A stretch of 44,859 bases of DNA from Deltaproteobacteria bacterium (lineage in GTDB: Bacteria; Desulfobacterota_B; Binatia; UBA9968): contig VBKY01000027.1 in NCBI GenBank assembly GCA_005879255.1, positions 1-44,859 on the forward strand, in the 5' to 3' direction. Position numbers and translations under genes: made by a program. The notes beneath the pieces were generated by a model that did no database searches, was not told the DNA's origin, and saw only the letters and a list, made by a program, of their open reading frames with translations. Below, one piece after another: positions 25,569 to 34,447 of the stretch (position 1 is its first letter; every line of letters starts with the position of its first letter).

Positions 25569-27689
25569 GTGCCGAGCGAAAAACTCTTAGCGCCGCTCTT
25601 CGAAGCCGATCGTCTCGCGATCATCGGCGCCAGCGATCGCAATCATTACGCCGTCAATATTTTCAAAAATCTGCAGAACATGGGCTTTGATTCCTCCAAG
25701 ATCATTCCCATCAACCCGGGTCGTCCCGAAGTCTTTGGCCTCAAAGCGTATCCAAGCATCACCGACGTGCCGGGCGATATTCCGCTAGCGGTGATCGCGG
25801 TGAACAACAAGACCGTTGTTTCCGTCGTCGAAGAAGCGGGCAAAAAAGGTGTTAAGGCCGGAGTCATTTTCGCTGACGGTTTCGCCGAAGGTGGCGAAGT
25901 GGGAACAAAGTTGCAGCAAGAACTGACCAGGGCCGCCAAGGCGGCTAACCTTAAACTTCTTGGCCCCAATTGCATGGGTTTCGTTTCCACGCGCGCGAAA
26001 TTAGGCATCTGGGGCGGCGAGTTACCAAAATCTCTCCGTCCGGGAAACATCGGCTGCATCTTTCAAAGTAGCGGCATGATGAATCTCTTGATGAACGCCG
26101 GCTCCAAGCGCAGTCTGGGTTTTCACGTCTGCGCCAGCGGCGGCAACGAGATCGTCCTCAACTCCGCCGACTACCTCGCTTATCAAGCCGAATGTCCGGA
26201 AATCGACGTCATCGCGACTTATTTTGAAGCAGCACCCAAGGAGCCGGAACGTTTTGCCGCGGCGCTCGATCGAGCCATAGCCAATGGCAAGAGCGTATTG
26301 GTTCTCCGCGCCGGCAAAACCGCACGCGCCAAGCGCAATGTCATCGCTCACACCGGCCAGCTCGCGGGATCGGCCGCCGCTTGGGATGCTTTCTTCGAAC
26401 AACACGGCGCGATCATCGTCAATGATCTTGACGACCTGATCGATACGACCGCGCTCTTCGCCGGCGCCAAACCGCGGCCAGAGAAGCATGATCGCGGCGT
26501 CGGCCTCATGACGATTTCCGGCGGCGATTGCACGCTGCTTTGCGACATCGCCGAACAAGAAGGTGTTCCAGTCCCGGAACTCAGTCCGGAAACGCAGAAA
26601 GTCATGATCGAGAGTTTGGACAAGCCGACCTTGCTCGGCAATCCACTCGATGTCGAAGACTTGCAACGGATCAATCCTGAGGCGTTCGATCGTTGCTTGG
26701 AAAAATTCTTCCAAGAACCAAGAATCGACATGCTCGGCGTGCGCCTGAATTTACCGGAAACGATTAGCCCATCTTCGGAAAAGTTGTACACGAAAATTTC
26801 ACAGCTGAGCCGCGCCAACGACAAACGTGTCTTCGTGCTTACGCGCGCCACCGAACCGCCAGCGGAAGTCTGGTATGACAAACTCAATAACCTCGGCCTG
26901 ACGTTCACCGGCGATTACCGTAAATCGCTGCGCGCCATCGGCCGGCTGCGCAAGGACGAGCGCGACCGCGGCGCTGGTCGCTTTGTACCAGTTACGCGGT
27001 CTGGGGCCGCGCCCGGGCGCGTGCAATTACAGCGTGGTGTTTTGTCCTATGAAGCAACAGATAAATTATTGCAGGCGTATGGAATTCGAATGGCGTCCGC
27101 GGTGCTGGCGAAGACGGCGAGCGAAGCGACCGCTGCAGCAGAAAAGCTCGGCTATCCTTGCGTATTGAAAGTTTGCTCCGTCGATATTCCGCACAAAACG
27201 GAATTCGGCGCGCTGCGCCTGAATCTGACAGACCGAGAGAGCGTGCAAACTGCTTACGAAGAAATGATTGTCGGCGTCCGGGTCAAGAAACCCGACGCGG
27301 CGATCGAAGGCATTTTGGTGCAAAAACAAATCAAAGGCCTCGAGTGTCTCCTTGGCATCTCGCGCGACGAACAGCTGGGACCGACGCTGGTCACGGGCCT
27401 AGGCGGCGTGTTCGTCGAAATTCTAGCCGACGTGGCAATTCGCATTCCGCCGATTAGCTCTAGCGAAGCACAGCGAGCACTGGAATCGCTAAAAGGCGCA
27501 AAAGTATTTGCCGGCGTGCGAGGCGCTTCACCCGCAGATATCGACGCCCTCGCCGAGATGGCCGCCAGAGTTTCGTGGCTGGCTCATGATCTGCGCGACA
27601 ACATCGACGAATTGGATCTGAATCCCGTGGTCGTGCTGCCGAAGGGCCAAGGCGCCTTCGCCGTCGACGCGCTGCTGGTGGCGCATTAA
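25569..27689 (+). CDS. Acyl-CoA synthetase, NDP-forming (acetate-CoA ligase family)
   Basis: A 706-residue fused enzyme. Residues about 1-135 are the CoA-binding Rossmann domain (LAIIGASDRN near the N terminus). The middle is the ligase-CoA region with the conserved phospho-His in NVIAHTGQLAGS (H261). About 490-706 is an ATP-grasp domain with the VLKVCSVDIPHKTEFGALRL segment. The enzyme interconverts an acyl-CoA plus NDP and phosphate with the free acid, CoA and NTP. It starts at GTG 25569 with AGGAGG 6 bp upstream. The substrate is not evident. It lies after the MmgE/PrpD gene, across a 365-bp repeat-rich gap, so it may be separately transcribed. Confidence 0.93.
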   Translation: MPSEKLLAPLFEADRLAIIGASDRNHYAVNIFKNLQNMGFDSSKIIPINPGRPEVFGLKAYPSITDVPGDIPLAVIAVNNKTVVSVVEEAGKKGVKAGVIFADGFAEGGEVGTKLQQELTRAAKAANLKLLGPNCMGFVSTRAKLGIWGGELPKSLRPGNIGCIFQSSGMMNLLMNAGSKRSLGFHVCASGGNEIVLNSADYLAYQAECPEIDVIATYFEAAPKEPERFAAALDRAIANGKSVLVLRAGKTARAKRNVIAHTGQLAGSAAAWDAFFEQHGAIIVNDLDDLIDTTALFAGAKPRPEKHDRGVGLMTISGGDCTLLCDIAEQEGVPVPELSPETQKVMIESLDKPTLLGNPLDVEDLQRINPEAFDRCLEKFFQEPRIDMLGVRLNLPETISPSSEKLYTKISQLSRANDKRVFVLTRATEPPAEVWYDKLNNLGLTFTGDYRKSLRAIGRLRKDERDRGAGRFVPVTRSGAAPGRVQLQRGVLSYEATDKLLQAYGIRMASAVLAKTASEATAAAEKLGYPCVLKVCSVDIPHKTEFGALRLNLTDRESVQTAYEEMIVGVRVKKPDAAIEGILVQKQIKGLECLLGISRDEQLGPTLVTGLGGVFVEILADVAIRIPPISSSEAQRALESLKGAKVFAGVRGASPADIDALAEMAARVSWLAHDLRDNIDELDLNPVVVLPKGQGAFAVDALLVAH

Positions 27690-28019
27690 TCGGATTGATA
27701 CCACAGAGCCGTCTATGTGATATTCATCACACCATTCAGCCCGGATTCCGCAGTTAAACCTACGGGCCCTTAAGCGAGGAGCAAACCTGGAGTAGCGAAG
27801 GCACCCAACTGTAAAGTTTCAAAGTCCTTTTCGCTACTTCGCACTTCACCATTAGAATCCGGAAAATTATCCAAGTGCCCCTTGATGCCGATCATCGAAA
27901 ATCCAAAATTTGAATAATGAGAAGGCAGGTCAAGCCTCAGCTATATCTTTACCTCAATCCAAAATCTAAAATCCAAAATTAGAATGCGGAGGCGGGGGGA
28001 TCGGGGCGGGACCCATATG
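27690..28019. other. 330-bp intergenic region with heptamer arrays and a long-loop inverted repeat
   Basis: No gene is supported. AGTAGCGAA (27791-27799) and TTCGCTACT (27830-27838) form a perfect 9-bp stem with a 30-bp loop, a possible transcript-end structure for two convergent genes. The rest is largely occupied by two 7-bp repeat arrays, listed separately. No T-run terminator was seen. Confidence 0.5.
27894..27984. repeat. Two 7-bp repeat arrays (ATCCAAA type)
   Basis: The first is at 27894-27921: ATCGAAA, ATCCAAA, ATTTGAA, TAATGAG. The second is at 27957-27984: ATCCAAA, ATCTAAA, ATCCAAA, ATTAGAA. Unlike the other arrays both are in the same orientation. They lie immediately downstream of the 3' end of the GC-rich minus-strand MFS gene. 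Confidence 0.65.
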
Positions 28020-29177
28020 TCATGGTTCCCTCAGCTTCCACGTCAGCGGCAAGGCAAGCGCGCACAGCGCAGCCATGACCCAAAATCCTTGGGCGCCGAG
28101 GCGGCCATAGAGTGCGCCCGAGGCGAGGGTGAGAAGTGCGGTGGCTACTCCGATGCCGACCGTGCCATAGATCGCCTGCGCCGTCCCTTCGAGGCCTTGC
28201 GGCACGATGCGGGCGATCAGACGCATGCAGGCGAGATGAAGCAGCGCAAAGGTGATGCCGTGCAGCGGCTGCACCAGCGCAAGCGCCATCACATCGGTTG
28301 TCTGCGCCACTACCGCCCAGCGAAGCATGCCGGCCAGCGCCGCGATCGCGAGCGCGCCGGCTGGCGTCAGCCGAGTCACGAGCGCCGGGCCGATGACGAA
28401 GAACACGAGCACCTCTGCGGCGACCGACTCCGACCAAAGCACGCTCGCGGTAACCGGGCTGATGGCTGCGGCGCTCCAGCGGATCACCGCGAATGCGTCG
28501 TGCATGGCGTGGCTGCCGAGGATGAGCGCCGCCACAAGAACAAGATTCCGAAACAGCGGCAGCCGGAGCAGAATGAGAACACCGCCCGCCGGCGCGCGCA
28601 CGGCATCGGCTGTCCGATGGTGCATCAGTTCCGGCACCAGGACGGCGGCAAGAGCTGCCGCGCCGAGCAGTAAGGCCTGCAGACCGACGATCACGTCGAG
28701 GCCGAATGCGCCCACCGCCTGCCCGGACAGTAAAGTGCCGGCGATGAAGGCGGCCGAGCCGGTGCCGCGCACCCAGCCATACTCGAAGCCGCGGCGATCG
28801 CTGGGCGGCGGCGCCGCTGCGGACCCGAGCGCCAATGCGTCGGCCAAGACGGTAATTGGCGCCAGCGACGCGGCATGCAGCAGACTCATCCCGAGCAAAA
28901 TCCAAAATCCATGAGCCGCGAGATAGCCGAGCGTCACCGAGGCGGCAAGCGCGATGCAGATGACGAGCACAAAGCGGAGTGCCTGGGTCAAGTCGCCGAT
29001 GCGGCCTGCGAGCGGCGCCGTGAGCAATCGCACGGCCGTGCCGGCGCCGAGCACGAGCCCGAGCTGCTCGGGCGCCAACCCCCGCGCGCTGACAAACGCA
29101 GGTAAGAATGGAGAAGCAACTCCGAACGCCGCATACATCGCTGCATAGAGCAGGATGAATCTTGTCAGCGGTTGCAT
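28020..29177 (-). CDS. MFS transporter, LacY/HcaT-like (MFS_1_like)
   Basis: About 385 residues with roughly 12 hydrophobic segments. The opening RFILLYAAMYAAFGVASPFLPAF and the motif A-like RLLTAPLAGRIGDL resemble the nucleoside/phenylpropionate permease (HcaT-like) branch of the major facilitator family. The start at 29177 (MQPLTRF) is preferred because the family begins directly with the first helix; 12 extra residues are possible from 29213. The gene is much GC-richer than its neighbours and carries many CGC/GCG-rich codons, which also create long shadow frames in its other phases. It is the only gene on its strand here, flanked by repeat arrays. It may be a recent transfer. Substrate unknown. 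Confidence 0.83.
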   Translation of the reverse strand: MQPLTRFILLYAAMYAAFGVASPFLPAFVSARGLAPEQLGLVLGAGTAVRLLTAPLAGRIGDLTQALRFVLVICIALAASVTLGYLAAHGFWILLGMSLLHAASLAPITVLADALALGSAAAPPPSDRRGFEYGWVRGTGSAAFIAGTLLSGQAVGAFGLDVIVGLQALLLGAAALAAVLVPELMHHRTADAVRAPAGGVLILLRLPLFRNLVLVAALILGSHAMHDAFAVIRWSAAAISPVTASVLWSESVAAEVLVFFVIGPALVTRLTPAGALAIAALAGMLRWAVVAQTTDVMALALVQPLHGITFALLHLACMRLIARIVPQGLEGTAQAIYGTVGIGVATALLTLASGALYGRLGAQGFWVMAALCALALPLTWKLREP

Positions 29178-29431
29178 CGACGATGAATTCCCGTGATTGG
29201 CGGCGAACTGCACGAATCTAGAACCGCATCCTCAATAAATCATTCTGCCAAGTCTTCTTGCAACGGCGCACAACGAATTTAGAATGAAATAGCAAAACGA
29301 TTACTTCGGGAGGAGTCTAATAATGACGCGGGTGCTTGCGAGGCCGCAGTAGGAAGAAAACGTTTCATTTTGAGATAGTCGCCCGGATAGCTTTTCCTGT
29401 CGCCGCACCTTTTCCTCCCGTGAAACCACCT

Positions 29432-30880
29432 TCAGGCGGCTAAAGGTTGATCAACTATCGGAATGATCAATGTTGCCCGGACACCCATGTCCGGCCGATT
29501 TTCTAACTTCACGTCGCCCTTGTGCAGTATCGCTATTTCTTTCACGATATTTAGTCCGAGACCCGTGCTTTTTTTCCCGCTGTCGGGACGCTGAAGCGAA
29601 AAAAATTTATCAAAGACCTTCTCTAGAGCGAAATCAGGAATCCCTGTGCCGTGATCTTCGACGCCAAACTTCAGTTTCTTATCTTCGACTCGGCCGATCA
29701 GCTCGATCGAACCATCGACCGGACTGAAATCGATGGCGTTTTGAATCAGATTGGAAAGCGCTTGAAAGAGCAGGAATCGATCAGCCCTCACCATAACAAA
29801 TTCCGGAACTTGATCGACCAGGCTCAAGTTCTTTTTGGACAGCATAGGTCGTTTGCTCTCGATAACGGTTTTAACGATAGAAGAGAAGGAAAGACATTCC
29901 ATATTCTCGAGGATCTTCTGGTTCTCCAAGGCGGAGAGTTCCAGCATCCGGTCCACCATTTCCTGAATACGATTGGCCTCCTGCCGAATGTTTGACAGAA
30001 ACCGTGCTTGCTGCTCGGGCGGCATTTCTTCTTCCAGCAACTCGGCCGCTCCGCGGATGGCCGATAGAGGACTTTTAATTTCGTGCGTGAGGTTCTGGAC
30101 ATACTGCTCGACATATTTCTTTCCTTCGAGGGTCTCCTGCATTTTTGCAAACGCATTGCCCATTTCACCAACTTCGCTCTAATCCAGTTCGGGGAACTCC
30201 ACGCGTTTTCCCCGGCGAATATCGTCGGCGTAGCGAGTCAACCGCGTAATCGGCCGGGTGATCCATAACGAAGCGAGATAGCTGAGGAGAACGGCGGCGA
30301 GGCCGGCGAGGCCGACAACTTTGAAGATTTGAAGCTTCGTGCTCTTTAAAAAAGTGTTGATGTTGGTCGTCGGTTTGGCAACCGTCAAAACGCCGGCGAG
30401 CGATCCATTGACCACTACCGGCGCGGCCACGTACAACACTTTGGTGCTTGGATCGCGCGAATCCGCCGCTGTGGTTCGAGCGCCGTACTTTCCATCGAGG
30501 GTCAAACGAACGTCCTGCCAGACGCGGTAGTCGGCACCGACGTTTTGTCGGTCTTCGGAATCGAACACGATCTTGCCGGAGGCATCGGTGATGTAGATTC
30601 TCATATCCACGTCGGTCTTGATCAGATTGTAAATCGTCGCGGACAATGACCGGGAGCGAACGTTTTCAAAGGCCCGGTACCACTTTTCACGGTCGAATGT
30701 CTTGCCTTCAATTTCGCGCCCGACCATCGCCGCCAGAATATTGGCCTGATCCACCAGCGGTTCTTCGACTCCTTGGAGATAGCGAACGCGGAGATTGTCG
30801 AAAAACCAGCGGACGGGATAGGAAAAGCAAACGGTAAATATGAAAAGGCAAATGAGAAAGATACGGGTTCCCAGTCTCAT
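29432..30880 (-). pseudogene. creC: CreC-like sensor histidine kinase with an in-frame TAG
   Basis: The frame is continuous from 30880 to 29432 except for one TAG at 30179-30181 (codon 234), in the C-terminal part of the HAMP domain. The first half (233 residues) has two membrane helices around a periplasmic sensor domain, whose YITDASGKIVFDSEDRQNVGADYRVW and YVAAPVVVNGSLAGVLTVAKP blocks match E. coli CreC in my memory of it. The second half continues SEVGEMGNAFAKM, then the H-box LTHEIKSPLSAIRGAAE (His266 in full numbering) and N, G1, F and G2 boxes ending in a GLGLNIV stretch. No residue besides the stop appears lost; a one-base change would restore a sense codon. It could be a pseudogene, a two-polypeptide kinase with internal start at 30163, readthrough, or a sequencing error. 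Confidence 0.85.
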
Positions 30881-31566
30881 AGGTCCTCTTTCAAGGAGTA
30901 CCCGATGCCGCGGTGGGTGGTGATCGGATCTATTTCCGCTTTTATGGCTTTGAGCTTTGCACGGATGGTTTTGACGTGGGCATCCACCGTCCGATCCATG
31001 CTTGCTTCGGGTTCCTCCCAGGCCAAATCCATGAGCCGGTCGCGGGAAAGCACATGGCCCGGACGAAGAATGAGAACTTTTAACAGGTTATATTCATACC
31101 GCGATAATTCGACCGGCGTGCCGAAGTAGGAGATGCGCCGCCTCGTCTCGTCAATCTGGAAAGCCTGCCGGGCCGGCTCTGGTGGACTTGGTTTTTGGGT
31201 GCGCCTTAGCACGGCCTTGATCCTGGCGGAAAGTTCTCTGGGACTGAACGGCTTGACCACATAATCATCGGCGCCGATCTCGAGCCCTACGATCCGGTCG
31301 ATTTCGTCCGTTCTAGCGGTCAGAAAGATAATCGGCAGCGGGTGTGTTTTGCGGATCTCTTTGCACAATTCCACTCCGCTGATATCCGGCAGCCCGATAT
31401 CGAGGACGATGAGATCCATCGGCTGCTCGTCCAGCAACGAATGAACCGGCGTTCCTGACGAGAGACAATGGGTCTCAAACCCGTCGGTTTCCAACGCGTA
31501 CTGAATCGTTTCGGAGATGGCCGGCTCATCTTCGACGATAAGAATCTTGGCTTTCTTGCCGTTCAT
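30877..31566 (-). CDS. creB: CreB-like OmpR-family response regulator
   Basis: A 229-residue regulator. The receiver domain has the acidic pair in IVEDEP, the phospho-acceptor D56 in IVLDIGLP, Thr/Ser in FLTARTD and Lys in VVKPFSP. The winged-helix output domain follows, with LSRYEYNLLKVLILRPGHVLSRDRLMDLAW and VDAHVKTIRAKL, ending in THRGIGYSL. These last segments are very close to E. coli CreB. The start overlaps the exosortase stop (ATGA, 31563-31566) and the stop overlaps the kinase start (30877-30880), so the three are translationally coupled. It probably controls the operon it is in or other surface genes; no direct repeat operator was identified. Confidence 0.92.
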   Translation of the reverse strand: MNGKKAKILIVEDEPAISETIQYALETDGFETHCLSSGTPVHSLLDEQPMDLIVLDIGLPDISGVELCKEIRKTHPLPIIFLTARTDEIDRIVGLEIGADDYVVKPFSPRELSARIKAVLRRTQKPSPPEPARQAFQIDETRRRISYFGTPVELSRYEYNLLKVLILRPGHVLSRDRLMDLAWEEPEASMDRTVDAHVKTIRAKLKAIKAEIDPITTHRGIGYSLKEDL

Positions 31567-32438
31567 GGTCGTTTAATTTTCAAACCCATTATGCTTTTCC
31601 AGCCCCAATGCACTAATACGAAGACGGCCAAGACGGCGAGGCAGCCGGAGATAACCGTTCCGCCGTGTTCGGCAAAGCGTGCTCCATCTTTGGCAAGCGC
31701 GCTGTTGAGCAAGGGAATCGCCAGAGTGATGAGGCCGTACCAGAACAAGGGGACCCGCCCCGCTAACGCGCACCGCGAAGAATTGGCCGTTCCGCGTTCC
31801 GCTTCATTTTGTCTCTGTGCTCTCTCGATCAAGGAGAAAACGGCCGTAATTATCCTATAAAACAGGCACAGGAAAAAGAAATAAATGATGACCCCTTCAA
31901 GCCGGTGCATTCTCTGCGGCGTGAGCCAGCCGGAGTAGATATCGGCATCATATGAATAGATCGAGACCATGATTCGAACAGCGTTGGCAAAAACCGTCAG
32001 GCCATAGGCGCTCACCAGGGAGCCTGTCAACCATAGCCATTTAACCCGCTGGCGTTGAATGCGATGGAGGCTGGAGAATGCCGCCATGCAAAAAGCGATA
32101 ACGAGGAAATTAACGCCGGCACAGGCGGGCGCAATGACGATCCGGCGCGCATAGCTGACGAATCCCGTATGCGCCTCTTCCTCGAATGGAATTCCGCTGA
32201 TCCACTCGACCAGACTCGCCGTCGGTCGCAAAATCCAGACAAGGTCTTCGCTGCGGGCTTCGCTGTAGTGATATTTGAGACCGACGGCGAGAAACGAGGC
32301 CAAGACTATAAAGATCCCGTTTTGCAGAACAAAGACCTTGCCCTTATCGATCTTTCCCAGCAGCGCTTCCTGGCCGTGCTCATGAGGGATGGAACTCCCC
32401 GGCCCGCGAGAGTTTTCGATCGTTGTCACCGATAGCAT
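31563..32438 (-). CDS. Exosortase family transpeptidase (single-target type)
   Basis: A 291-residue inner-membrane protein with about 7-8 hydrophobic helices. The exosortase triad is visible: Cys106 in APACAGVNF, Arg155 in FANAVRIMVSIYSYD, and His178 in RMHRLEGVIIYF. These enzymes act at the outer face of the inner membrane, recognising a C-terminal PEP-type motif plus helix plus basic tail and transferring or releasing the protein. The CAGVNF form of the Cys motif may belong to one of the less common exosortase subfamilies (I suspect XrtK-like, not verified). The gene starts 3 bp after the stop of the VIT/vWA target, with a GAGAGG-type ribosome site. No EPS or PEP-CTERM gene cluster accompanies it, so it appears dedicated to the adjacent target. 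Confidence 0.88.
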   Translation of the reverse strand: MLSVTTIENSRGPGSSIPHEHGQEALLGKIDKGKVFVLQNGIFIVLASFLAVGLKYHYSEARSEDLVWILRPTASLVEWISGIPFEEEAHTGFVSYARRIVIAPACAGVNFLVIAFCMAAFSSLHRIQRQRVKWLWLTGSLVSAYGLTVFANAVRIMVSIYSYDADIYSGWLTPQRMHRLEGVIIYFFFLCLFYRIITAVFSLIERAQRQNEAERGTANSSRCALAGRVPLFWYGLITLAIPLLNSALAKDGARFAEHGGTVISGCLAVLAVFVLVHWGWKSIMGLKIKRP

Positions 32439-32441
32439 CGC

Positions 32442-34447
32442 TCACCGCCTCTCAAAGACCGCACGTCTCAGCCATTTTTTATTGATCACGCCCGCTGATA
32501 GCATTACCGCAGCCATCGCCAACAGCAGTCCCAATTCGGGCTCCGGAACCGACGCCATTCCAACGGCCAGGTTGGATACATGCAGCGGCAACGGCAGCGG
32601 TTGGTTTACATCCTCGCTGTCGCCCGAATTGCGAAGAACCTCGCTTACCGCGATAAATGAGGTATACGCAGTTAACAGATTGTAGGTAAGTCCCAGGGTC
32701 ACGATTTCATCCTTTTTTTCGGGTTCCCGGTTAAAATTAAAATCGGATAGGCGGCCGATGCGCGAGCGCGCCCACAGGTAGCGCAACGGGCTGTTGGTCT
32801 CCAGGGCTGGCGTTTTCGCGACATAGAAGGTTTGCGCGTAAGATCCATGTCCACTCGTGCCGCTGACTGTAATGACGCCTTGAGCGGCGCCGCGCCATTT
32901 ACCGAAAGCGATCACCGGGCGATCGGCGAAAAGGTCGTGGACGCCGACCGGCTCGATGTCATAGGCATCAAAACCCGCGTAGGAAACTCCGATATTGGTC
33001 AGCACCGGAGATTGGATATACTGGCGAAATCTTTCTGCCGCCGCCGGCGCCTCGGACGGATCGGTAACCACAAAAGGCTCGCCCTGACCCGCTTTGGCGA
33101 TACCTTCGATGAGATAACGGTTGACACTGGTCCCTATCCCGAATGCGAAGACGTTGGTCCGCTGCAGATTTTTTTGAATCTCGTCGAAGACCTGCTTTTC
33201 GATCCCGATAAACCCGTCGGTGATGATCAGCATCGTTCGCGCGTAGGCTTGGTCGCGCGGCAAGGAAAATCCCCTTTGCACCGCAGCGAGCAGTTCGGTG
33301 CCTCCGCCACCCTGCTGTTCCTCGATGATCTGAATCGCCCGGCGAGTGTTGCCGTCGGTAGCTGGCACCGACTGGGGAGCCATCAGGCGGGAACCGCCCG
33401 AAAACAGAATCACGTTGAATTTATCGGTTTGCCTCAAGTTGCCGATCAAGTCTTTCAGCAGCTTCTTCGAGGTGTCTAGCGGGAACCCATGCATGGAGCC
33501 CGAGACATCGACCACAAAGATGAATTCTCGGGGTGGAATATCTTGCTGCCGGATCCGTTCCGGCGGTTGCACCATCAGCAGGAAAAACTTTTCGTCTTTG
33601 TTCTCAAAAAGCATGAGTCCAGACTGGATTTCTTTACCGGCCAAGCGGAAGCTCAGGATAAAGTCCCGATTCCCACTGAATGTTTCGGCATCTTTCAAGG
33701 CGACGGTCGCAACCGAGTCGCCTTGCCGAAAAACATCGGTTTCATGGGAGGGAGTCACGACTTCCTGCAGAGCCATACCGGTTGAAATTTTTGCCGTGAT
33801 ATTGAATTTCGTTTCCGGATTACTGCCCTGCGGAAGATACGGACTCTTGATCCACAGGTCGGTCTCCAGTGCATTCGCCTCGGTTGATTCGAATAGCGCG
33901 GACCGACAACCGTGGGATAGACGAACTCGTAGGTGCCGTCTGTCGGCACCAGCAATTCGGTGTAATTCAGCTCGATATCGATGGTATCGCTTGGCATAAT
34001 ATTGGCGACGTCGATACTGAATACATTCGGCCGCTGTTGCTTGAGCAAGGAAGCGCTTTTGCCCTCGGTTTTGGCCTGATCGAATTGCTTTTGCGCAACT
34101 TCTCGTTCTTTAACCTTGGCGGTGATGACCTGGTTGCCAATGGTCATCTTCATGCCGTGAACCGCGGCCCGGGTGGACGCTGGAAAAATATAGCGCGCGC
34201 TGATGGGACGCATACCGTCATTGGCATACGTTTGCTTAACCGAAACATCGGCTATCACCCCGCTGATATTAACCTTGACGTCGGTTTGCTTCAGCGGAAA
34301 CCGATCCACCGCCGGGTCCCCGTTATCGATAAGAAAATAGGGAGACAGGGTGCGGTTACCCCCCGTCTCCGCGTACAGGCTGGCTGGCGAGATCGCCAAA
34401 CCGATGTTGAGCCACAACCACAGCCGCCATCCCGATATTTTGAACAT
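32442..34447 (-). pseudogene. VIT + vWA secreted protein with PEP-CTERM-like tail, broken by a one-base frameshift
   Basis: The ATG at 34447 has AAGGAGG upstream and opens a signal peptide (MFKISGWRLWLWLNIGLAISPASLYA). A VIT domain follows (VKVNISGVIADVSVKQTY, YIFPASTRAAVHGMKM). After PTVVGPRYSNQP the frame shifts at 33881/33882; reading the other frame gives the expected EANALETDLWIKSPYLPQG and joins an intact vWA domain with a full MIDAS (DVSGS in FVVDVSGSMHG, GGTEL, ITDGF). The C terminus is SVPEPELGLLLAMAAVMLSAG plus KKWLRR, a PEP motif, helix and basic tail. The length (2006 bp) fits loss of one base. It resembles the marine proteobacterial sortase target family (TIGR03788 type) but ends in a PEP-CTERM-like signal, not LPxTG. 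Confidence 0.85.

Noticed and set aside
13202..27984. CRISPR array
   Set aside because: The repeats are 7-8 bp units without spacers of constant length, and no cas gene is present.
27979..28905. 308-codon minus-strand frame inside the GC-rich MFS gene
   Set aside because: Arg/Ala-rich shadow frame created by high GC; the MFS frame has the membrane helices and motifs.
29432..30163. Independent short histidine kinase gene
   Set aside because: The frame continues upstream across one TAG and completes the HAMP and sensor domains, so it is the second half of one kinase gene. Internal restart remains possible.
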